From the NCBI GenBank assembly GCA_023630585.1, contig CM042555.1, positions 18,280,001 through 18,344,000 on the forward strand: a stretch of DNA of 64,000 nt, read 5' to 3'. The stretch's first letter is position 1; every line of letters starts with the position of its first letter. The DNA comes from Cranoglanis bouderius. Lineage: Eukaryota > Chordata > Actinopteri > Siluriformes > Cranoglanididae. The position numbers and the translations under genes were made by a program. The notes under the pieces were generated by a model. That model made no database searches. It was not told the origin of the DNA and worked only from the letters and a program-made list of their open reading frames with translations. Positions 38,101-49,400 of the stretch are shown here, piece by piece.

Positions 38101-41100
38101 AGCTGGTCCTGCTGCTCCATGCGCACAAGTGCCAGAGGCGCGAGCAAGCCAACGGTGAGGTGCGGGCCTGCGCCCTGCCCCACTGCAGGACCATGAAGAA
38201 CGTCCTCAACCACATGACCCACTGCCAGGCCGGCAAGTCCTGTCAGGGTGAGTCGCTCATGCCAACACACACACACACACACACACACTCTTTCAGCAGC
38301 AACAAAACAAATACTCCTGTTCCTCTGCTTCCTTTATGTGTAACACTTACTGTCTCGTCTGTCTGCAGTGGCTCACTGTGCATCCTCGAGGCAAATTATT
38401 TCTCACTGGAAGAACTGCACGCGGCACGACTGCCCCGTCTGCCTCCCGCTGAAGAACGCCAGCGACAAGCGCAACCAGCAGCGTGAGTCTCGTAACCTCC
38501 ACTCCCTCTAAAACATCCTCCTGCTCTTCTTCGCCCCTCCCTCTCGTTTCTGGTTGCCGTTCTCTTGTCCGTTATACTTTTTTTTTTTAAACCATGGCCA
38601 GAGAAATTAATGACTAGCAAGCTACTCCCAAATGTTTTATCTATCAAGGTGTTATGCCAACAGTGATGTAAGTCTTCCCCTTTCGATTTTTATCGCATAA
38701 CCGATTATGTACTATGCATCTGCAAAAAAGACTTGCTCCAGTAGCAGGAAAGGAAGAGTGTGCAAGAGAAGGAGAGGCACTAAATGCACCGAAAGGAAGT
38801 TGACCATTAGTAATGCAGCTGCAGTGGAACGTGTTCTTTATCATTCAGATTTTCCCTCTCTGTGAAACGCAGAATGCTCAGTGTCTGTCGTCTGCCTTTA
38901 CTGTTTAACGACTTAATCGTTTACTCTTCTTTTCTAGCCATGCTGACGTCTCCCAACACGGCCCTGCAGAACGCAATAGGTCCGGTGGGTTCGGGTCAGA
39001 ACGCGGCTCCGGCCCTAAACACGCCAGCTCCTATAGACCCGAGCTCCATGCAGCGAGCCTACGCCGCCCTGGGCCTCCCCTACAGCAACCAGAGCCCTGC
39101 GCAGACGCACACGCCTCCCGCTCAGCCGGCGCAGACCCAACACCAGCCGCAGATGAGGCCGCTGAACACGCTCGGTAACCGCACACATTCTTATACTCGG
39201 ACACGTTCCAACATCATGCGTAAGCTGTCTGCGACATGATGGACTGATTTGAATTAATCTCCGTGTCAGCTCTGGTACTGATCGTGCGAAATCACTCTGT
39301 TCCTCTTCAGGCGCTAACCAGATGGGCATGAGCGGCGGGGCGATGGGCGTGCCCACGTCAGATCAAGCTAAACTGCATGCCGACGGCAACATGCCATCCA
39401 CTCTCAACGCCAACAAGTAATCAACTGATCTATACTATTGCTACTGCAGATGTTTCCGGATCTCAGACTTTATGTAACACGGATGATTTGATGCTTTAAC
39501 TTGCCCGCCCCACCCTCTCTTTCTCCTGTAGTCAGCTGATGTCAGACGGCTCGGCAGTTGGAGCTCTGGGTAACATGCCCACGGCGGCACCGTTGTCAGC
39601 AAGCGGAGTGAGAAAAGCCTGGCATGAACATGTCACTCAGGACCTCCGCAACCACCTCGTCCACAAACTGTTAGCATCCAACATCATCCTGTATATATAA
39701 ACATATATATACCTATATAAAAATACATATATTAATTTCCGTTAATATTCTATTATTATTTATTTATTTATTTATTGGGCTTCTTCACTAACAGTGGCAT
39801 TTATTTGTGTTTCTGTGTGCGTGCGTGCGTGCGTGTGTTGTACAGAGTGCAGGCCATCTTCCCAACGCCGGACCCTGCAGCTCTGAAAGACCGGCGGATG
39901 GAGAACCTGGTGGCGTACGCACGGAAGGTGGAGGGAGACATGTACGAGTCGGCCAACAGCAGAGTAAGGAGATGAACGGAATTTAAATAGCTCGCACAGC
40001 TTTGTTAGAACGATGAAGTCGGTTCCTTCACTTTACTTTGTCGTGCTTTTGCGCGTAGGACGAGTACTACCACTTCCTAGCAGAGAAGATTTACAAGATC
40101 CAGAAGGAGCTGGAGGAGAAGAGGCGCTCCCGGCTCCAGAAGCAGATCATTAACCAGGCACCTATGACTGCACCGGGGGCACAGCAGCCCGCTCTGAACC
40201 AACCCAACTCTCTGGGACCCCGGCCTCAGAGTGAGTCTCGCAGACATCCATGCAAACGCGCACACACACACACACACACACGCTTCAGCGACACAAACTG
40301 AAGCTGAAACTCACTCTAACATGCCATGCATTCTCTTTATGTGCGTCCTTGCTTAGATGGACCTGTACCTATGCCCAATGTGCCAAATCAGATGATGAAC
40401 CGCATGCAGGTCAACCAAGGTACTGCCATTTTGCCCTCTTATCACAGCTGCTGTGTGTGTGGTGTGTGTGTGTGCGTGTGTCAGTCATAACTTTGACTCA
40501 TGGTTGTTTTTTCATGCTTTAGGGATGAACCAGTTCAATGCAATGTCCATGCAGAATGTGCAGATGTCTCAGGCTCCAATGGCCGCTCGAGCGGCGTCCC
40601 CAATGAGTCACGCACCACAGATAAACATGAGCTCTGTTCCTCAGGTTGGTATTTTCTCCCACACACACACGCACACGCACACGTACTCCATATTCATTCA
40701 TCACCACATATTTTTGTTCTAGTTATTGAAGGTAAACATGCGGTATTAAATATCATATCAAATATCTCATTGATTTGTTTCAGATCGGCATGTCACCCAC
40801 GCGGATGGCCCCGGCACAAGGCATGATGGGACCTCACGGCGGGAACATGGTGCCGCAGGCAGCAAACCAGACGCCGTTTATGCAGCAGTTTTCCGCCAAC
40901 GCTAATGCTATGAACGTCAGCATGGGCCAGCCTAACACGCAGGCAACTGTCCCTCAGGTTAGACAGAACACACACACACACATGCGCGCATACATTTGAT
41001 AATGCTCAGTGTGAATTACAGGGTAATTACTGTGTACTGTATGATTTATATTCTGCATAAGTATTGACTCCAGCACCAAGACACGTTCCTTGTATCTCTC

Positions 41101-41581
41101 TTCCCCGGCAGCCGCAGAACATCCCTCTGAATGCACTCGGTCCTCTGGGCTCTCAGATGAACTGCCCTGCGCCTCCCCAGGCCCCTCTCGGTGCCACCCC
41201 GCCCCCTAGTGCCGGAGCTGCTGGCACTGGCACTAACCTGCCGCCACTGCAGGCTAACCAGGCTGGTACGCCCAACCCCGGGCCGGCACAGAGCACGCCG
41301 CCGCACACACAGCCTCAAACAGAGCTGCCCGCCCTGCCACAGCCCCATCCTGGCACACCGGTGAGTACACGGGCATCCAGTCGATAACAAAAGCCCTATG
41401 TGACGTTTTTGCTGCTTTCGTAACTGCCACGCTGGGTTATGATAACAATGACCGACTTCACGTTAGTCATCAGATCTAAGACCACTTATGAAAGTAGCTC
41501 AGATCGGATTAGTAATTTATAGGTGTAATAGTGTAATATGTAGCAATATGTAAACAGTATCTCATTTAGAGTTCTCATCCT

Positions 41582-41629
<48 letters not shown>

Positions 41630-42836
41630 CAGAGTGCCGATAACAGAGTCCCCACCCCGGCATCGACGGCGAGCGCTGACCTGCACACACAGCATGCTGC
41701 GCCCGAGCTGCACGCTGTGGTCGAGCCCAAAGCAGAGCTCAAACAAGAGGAGCAGGACTTTGAGTCCAGCGCTGCGGAAACCGAACCCAAGATGGAGGTG
41801 GGTGTCTGTTGGTGCCCTATTGCCTGATTCATGTAAACAGTGCGTGAGCTAGTCCGTGAAACGCCATCGTCGACAATACATAAATAAATAAACATAAACA
41901 TGTATGGGTTTGGTTCACTATAATAGGACCAGCGCCCCCTCGTGACCTCATGAAGATAGAATAGTATTGTCTGTTTTTGATGCTTTAACACGTCAGAGTT
42001 AGAGTCGTCTTAAATATACCCTTAACCATGTCACTAGTGCATTTTTATGTCAAATGACGTATGGTTATTGGACAGCGCTGATGAAATTTCCCTAGGACGT
42101 TCATCTTGAGCGGCCAGTGCCCACTCACTGTGTACAGTGACGCCTAATTAAGCTTCCCCATATCAGTAAATCATATCAGTAATGAGAAATATCTCGCACT
42201 TAACCAGTGCACACAAATATATGCGTTCTTCTTTTGCAAAACTGAATTCTAAACTATTAATTTCTTCTATAATTCAGTTAGCCTTCAAATTGTTGTTCCA
42301 ATATCAATATTATAAAGCATCAAGTAACAGCCGTCACATGACCCTGTCTCAGGTGGAGGACGATTCTGGACCTCTGGTCAAGAAGGAAGAGCCCGAGAGC
42401 TCGGAGACCAAGCAGGAGCCGATGGAAACGGAAGATAAGAAAACGGAGGTTAAGGTGGAGCCCAAAGAGGAGGAAGAAAGCAACGCGGCCGGCACTACGT
42501 CGTCCTCGCCGTCGCAGTCCCGCCGGAAAAGTGAGTGCCGAATTCTTCACCTGATAATGCTGACCTGGCTGTTTTTTGTTTATTCTGTGTGTTTTAATGA
42601 GCGTTAGTTATTATATGGTATATTTTTTTTCAGTCTGTAAGAGACAGAATAAAAAGATAGTGTCTGTAGTAGAACGGCTGTTTATTCTCCTTCCAGTCTT
42701 TAAACCGGAGGAGCTGCGCCAGGCACTAATGCCTACGCTGGAGTCTTTATACAGACAGGACCCCGAGTCTCTGCCCTTCCGCCAGCCTGTGGATCCCATA
42801 CTGCTGGGCATCCCGGTTAGTCCCCCACTCATAAAG

Positions 42837-42894
<58 letters not shown>

Positions 42895-45295
42895 AATTTT
42901 GCTGTGTTCTCCGGTTTGAAAATCAACGCTGTTGATTTTCGTTGTTCGCGTGCCTGCAGGACTACTTCGACATCGTGAAGAACCCCATCGACCTGTCGAC
43001 AATAAAGCGCAAGCTGGACACGGGTCAGTACCAGGAGCCGTGGCAGTACGTGGACGACGTGTGGCTCATGTTCAACAACGCCTGGCTGTACAACAGGAAG
43101 ACGTCGCGCGTCTACAAGTACTGCTCTAAGCTGGCCGAGGTGTTCGAGCAGGAGATCGACCCCGTCATGCAGGGCCTCGGGTACTGCTGCGGCCGGAAGG
43201 TAAGCGCACGCGCGCTCCGAGAGAAAAATACAAATTTCACCGAGTCCGACTCAGTAAAAGGATAAATCCTAATACGGTTATATAGTACAATTGCTTTTAC
43301 CTTTTTTTTTTCTTTTTTTTTTTTCTTACGTTACACCTTCTTGTCCCCTTGCAGTACGAGTTTTCCCCTCAAACGCTGTGCTGCTACGGCAAGCAGCTCT
43401 GCACCATTCCCCGCGACGGCACCTACTACAGCTACCAAAACCGGTGAGTCATAGAGTCAAAGCACAGACGAAATGTGTGCAGCGAGCCAGTTTGTTGCTC
43501 GTAGAAGGGTAAAAGGACACATGAAGGGATTTGCATAGGAAAGGCTAAAGTGGCTGAAGCAAATACACCTATCATGTAAGAAGTCACTTTATCTCTGTAT
43601 ACATGCAGCCTAAATCATCTTTTATTGATAGAAAACATAATAATAATAATATTCATAATGATATTCATAATAATAGAAGAAGAATAGCCATAAAATTCGT
43701 GTCTATTCAGTTTATATTTTTGTCCCGATGCACGTACGCACCGTTTCTCTCGGCTACCATCTCCACAGACGTGCAGATCTTCATTACTTCTTTTCCGAAG
43801 ATGCGGCTCCCATCTTCGCCCCTGTGTCGCGTCTTTAATTGATCGACGGTTGTAAAAACCCACGCTGGCTCCTGTTTGTCGACACGCTTTGTATTTTTCC
43901 CCCGTTAATTAAATACCCGATTATTCGAAACGGACTCCCCTGCGCCCCCTGCAGGACGAGCACTGTCAGCAGACTGCACGCAAACACAGCTGCAGGGAAT
44001 CAGAGCTGATTAGATTTACACAGAAAAATTGGCAAATGTGATGAACATAAGCGCGTGTGTGTGTGTGTGTGTGTGTGTGTTAGAGTGATAACTGATTTGT
44101 GTATAACTCCGTACCGTCTCTGTGTGCAGGTATCACTTTTGCGAGAAGTGCTTCAATGAGATTCAGGGAGACAGCGTGACGCTGGGCGACGATCCGGCAC
44201 AGCCTCAGACGTGAGTCTGAGTCTCATAAACACGTCAATATCAAATAAACGAATAAATTAGCACTAAGGATTATATCATGAAAGATAACTCTCTCACTCT
44301 CTTTCACTTTTTTTCTGTCTCTCTCTACTCTCCTTCTATCTGTCTCTTTTCCCTCTCTCCCCCTCCGTCTCTGTTCTCTCTGTCCTCCTCCCACTCTCTT
44401 TCTCTCACTCTATCTTTTGCTCCATCTCTCTTTCCCTTCTCATTGTCTCTCTTGCCGCCCCCCTCTCTTTCTCTGTCTGTTTTCCCCTCTCTCTCTCTCT
44501 TCTCTCTCTCTGTTCTTTCTGTCTTTCCCCCCACTCTCTTTCTGCACGCTTTCTTTTTCTCTCACTCCCCCTCTCTGTCTCTCTCTTTCTCTCTCTCTCT
44601 CTCACTGTCTTTCTTTTATCTGTCTTCTCTTTCTCTGTATTTGTGTACAGGATGATTTCCAAGGATCAGTTTGAGAGGAAGAAGAACGATACACTAGACC
44701 CTGAGCCGTAAGTAGTCACACAAACACAGTGTGCGTATAAAACCCGTCCAAACCGAAAGTCTAATTGCTCCATGTGACAGACTTCACTTTATTACTTTAT
44801 TGTATAAAAATGTGTGCGCGTGCAATAGACTGTGTAGTCCACTCTTGTCCAGCAGGACGCATTCTGTTGGATGGCGCCCCCTGCTGTAAGACTCGGGGTG
44901 ACACTCCCACTCCTGTGACTCTTGAAACGATTTAGGTAGTATTCTAGTTCAGAACGTCGGGTTAGAGATGTAGCGCACGCCGTGTCAATCGTAGCATTCA
45001 CACATTTGCATTTAGTCCTCCAACAAAGGCGCACTCGCACCGGTTTGCTTGCGAGTGCGTAAGAACCGGAGGTATAGAGAACGAATGAACGATGATTTCT
45101 AGCTCGCTGTGTACGTGTCTGCAGTTAGCAGGTCAGAGTTCACACACACTTCAGATCCCGATAACACGATCCAGATCTATTAACGATGAATTCATTCTTC
45201 TGCACTCAGGTTTGTTGAATGTAAAGATTGCGGACGCAAGATGCATCAGATATGCGTCCTACATTATGAAGTCATCTGGCCCTCTGGGTGAGTGG

Positions 45296-45330
<35 letters not shown>

Positions 45331-46316
45331 TTTTACATTTGTTCATAGAGTCAGGTCTCTGTTTAACGGCTTTGTGTCCGCAGCTTCATCTGCGATAACT
45401 GTTTGAAGAAGAGCGGGAAGACGAGGAAGGAAAATAAGTTCTCAGCAAAAAGTAAGCGGATCGTTCTTCTGTGTCCTGTGAACACGTCGCTCGAGTCCCC
45501 GCAGCCGTCTTAAAGCCGTTTCCGATATTTTATCATGTCTTGTATAGATCCCTATAATGAACTCCGTGTGTGTGTGTGTATCAGGATTGCAGGTGACACG
45601 GTTGGGCACATACATAGAGGACAGAGTGAATAAGTACTTGAAGAGGCAGAACCACCCGGAAGCCGGCGAGGTGTTCGTGCGAGTGGTGGCAAGTTCAGAC
45701 AAAACGGTGGAAGTCAAACCCGGCATGAAGGCCAGGTAAGTGTTTTTCCTCACCACCGGTCACCTTAGAGTCGTTTATTCGCGATCTCACGCCTACGTCC
45801 GGATTTCCGTGAAGCCGCTTCACGAGCATCTTTCACGTGAAGTGCCGCTTTAAATCGCCAAGCGGTAGCTTCGGAGACTAATCGCTTGCTTTCCCGCCAG
45901 GTTTGTAGACAACAACGAGATGCCCGAGAGCTTCCCCTACAGAACCAAAGCGCTTTTCGCCTTCGAGGAGATCGACGGCGTCGACGTGTGTTTCTTTGGC
46001 ATGCATGTGCAGGAGTACGGCTCGGACTGTCCTTTCCCCAACACCAGGTAAAACCTACCCGAGCACCGGGTATACAGGCGCGTCACACGTTTCCTGGCAG
46101 GAGAGCCACAATCTAACGTTGCTGTTTTCTCTTTGCAGACGTGTATACATATCATACCTTGACAGTATTCACTTCTTCAGACCTCGTCTGCTTCGGACGG
46201 CAGTTTATCACGAGATCCTAATCGGTTATCTGGAATACGTCAAGAAGTTGGGGTGTGTCTGTTTATTTTAGTTATTTGTTAACAAACACCGATGTGTTCG
46301 AATGATGATACGTGTG

Positions 46317-46369
<53 letters not shown>

Positions 46370-46376
46370 ATATATA

Positions 46377-46448
<72 letters not shown>

Positions 46449-49400
46449 TAAAATGCTAACCTGACTGTTTAATTCCCCTTTCCAGGTATGTGACGGGACA
46501 CATTTGGGCGTGTCCTCCGAGCGAAGGTGACGACTACATCTTCCACTGTCACCCCGCCGATCAGAAGATCCCGAAACCTAAGCGCCTGCAGGAATGGTAC
46601 CGTAAGATGTTGGACAAGGCCTTTGCAGAGAGGATACTCCACGACTACAAGGTACGTTTGATGTTTCTCCTCCTATTTTTTTTTTTTTTTTTTTCTTTAA
46701 GTGAATTTCTGCTGAGGGGGGGAAACAAAAAAAGGATGTATTCATTTAACCAGATAGATTGATGATTTTGTGGTTAAATATTGCAACTCAAATGATCAGT
46801 TTCTGGCTATGAAGTGGCCCCAAGCAGCAGCCATGTAAGGAATAAAGCATTGTTTTTATTCATTTGTGGATAATGCAAACAACTCCGAAGTTGATTATTT
46901 TCGGAGAGCAAGCACGTCTGAACTCTCACGTCAGTGTTTGGCTGTGAAAGTAATCGCACGTACGGACGCGTTTTATCTTTAGGACATCTTTAAACAAGCG
47001 ACGGAGGACCGTTTGACCAGTGCAAACGAGCTGCCTTACTTCGAGGGTGATTTCTGGCCAAACGTGTTGGAGGAGAGCATTAAGGAGCTGGAGCAGGAGG
47101 AAGAGGAGAGGAAGAAAGAGGAGAACACGGTGGCCTGTGAACCTCCAGAGGTGAGATTTCTCTTTTTGAGTTTATTTCAAGAGCTGTGGATACTTTGATA
47201 CAGTAATCTGTGTAGTCTTAAGGGTTTTTTTTTTAAAAACACATTCCCACATAGCATTTTTATATATTCTTTTCTCCTTTCAGGGCACGCCAGGGGACAG
47301 CAAAAACGCCAAGAAGAAGAACAACAAGAAAACCAATAAGAACAAGAGCAGCGTGAGTCGAGCCAATAAGAAGAAGCCTGGGATGCCGAATGTAGCCAAT
47401 GACCTATCCCAGAAACTCTACGCCACCATGGAGAAACACAAAGAGGTGTGGCATATCAGCAGTTTGCCTATATAGTAATATTTGAAAGCTCGCTGTAGTA
47501 TTCAGCATCATACTTGTGTTGTATGTCGATGCAGTTGTCGTTAAAGCTCTCAACGTTTTCCCTCCAGGTCTTCTTCGTGATCCACTTGCACTCTGGGCCG
47601 ATGATGAACACGCTGCCGCCCATAATGGACCCTGACCCGCTGCTCTCCTGTGACCTGATGGACGGGCGAGACGCGTTCCTGACGCTGGCGCGGGATAAAC
47701 ACTGGGAGTTCAGCTCTCTGCGCCGCTGCAAGTGGAGCACCATGTGCATGCTGGTAGAGCTACACAACCAGGGCCAGGACCGCTTCGTTTACACCTGCAA
47801 CGAGTGCAAGCACCACGTGGAGACTCGCTGGCACTGCACCGTCTGCGAGGTCAGAGACAGTGACATTACTCTTATAGTTTCAGAGAGAGTGGGTGGGGTC
47901 AGTTTGGGGGGGAAAGGAAAGGTTTGTTTTTACTTATGTCTAGTCATCTTCCGTGTGAATGATCTTGTGTTTTGTTTCCTTTTCAGGACTTCGACTTGTG
48001 CATCAACTGCTACAACACTAAGGGCCACGAACACCAGATGGTCAAGTGGGGTCTCGGTCTCGATGATGACAGCAACAGCCAGAGTGGCGAGGCCTCCAAG
48101 AGCCCCCAGGAGAGCCGGCGTCTGAGCATCCAGCGCTGCATACAGTCCCTGGTGCACGCCTGTCAGTGTCGCAATGCCAACTGCTCTCTTCCGTCTTGCC
48201 AGAAGATGAAGCGGGTGGTGCAGCACACCAAGGGCTGTAAGCGCAAGACCAACGGAGGATGCCCCGTATGCAAGCAGCTCATCGCGCTTTGCTGTTACCA
48301 CGCCAAGCACTGCCAGGAGAACAAGTGCCCTGTGCCCTTCTGCCTCAACATTAAGCACAAGCTGCGGCAGCAGCAGCTGCAGCACCGCCTCCAGCAGGCC
48401 CAGATGATGCGACGGCGCATGGCCACCATGCAAGGCCGCGCCGGACCCCAAAGCCTGCCGTCCCCTCCACCTTCTGCGGCTCCAGGCACGCCCACAGCAC
48501 ACCAGCAGCCGCAGCAGCAGCCAAACACGCCCCAAACGCCACAGCCCCTCCTTCCTAGCCAGCCAACCACGCCCAACGCCGGCGTCATGTCTCCCACGTA
48601 TCCTGCTGCTCCCCGCAATGGCCAGCAAGTATCCCAAGGTAAGTCAAGTGCCCAGGCTTCACCGCTGCACCAGCAGCCATCTCCGCTCCCTCAACCCCAA
48701 CCGCAGCAGCATCAGCAACCACAGCAACAGCAACCGCCACAGCAACCACAGCCGCACCCGCCTCCTGCCGCGGTCCAAATGGCACGGAAGATCGAGATGA
48801 TGGCGCAGGCCCAACAGAACCAGAACTACCGCATGGCTGTAAATGGCTTGGCCATGAACCACCAGCAACCACAGCAGCGTATGCCGGGCGCCATGCAGCC
48901 TCCTATGCAGATGGTGGGACCTCGGGGGCAGCAGGTCATGCAGGGCCAGTGGCCGCAACCGGGAATGCAACTGGGAATGCAACCGGGAATGCAGCAGGCA
49001 GCTCCACCGCAGCAGCAGCAGGTGCCGCAAGGCCCACAGCAAGCCGTGCCAATGCAAAGGCCCATGATGCCTCAGCAGTCTCCGCAGCGCATGATGGTGC
49101 CTGCGCAGGGTCAGCGGCCACCCCAAGCACCCCAGAGACCTCCAGCCATCGCACCAAATGCCCTGCAAGACCTTCTGCGCACACTCAAGTCTCCCAGCTC
49201 ACCGCAGCAACAGCAGCAGGTGCTTAACATCCTCAAGTCCAACCCGCAGCTCATGGCAGCTTTCATCAAGCAGAGGACAGCTAAGTATGCCAGCCAGCCG
49301 CAGCAACAGCAGCAGCAGCAACAACAACAGGGCATGCAGCCCACAATGCAAGCCATGGCAGCCATGCAGGGTGTCCAAAGACCTGGCATGCCACCACAAC

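Noticed and set aside
44278..44674. Ser/Leu-rich and Arg/Glu-rich frames of 69-125 codons
   Set aside because: Pure compositional artefact of the pyrimidine-rich intron.
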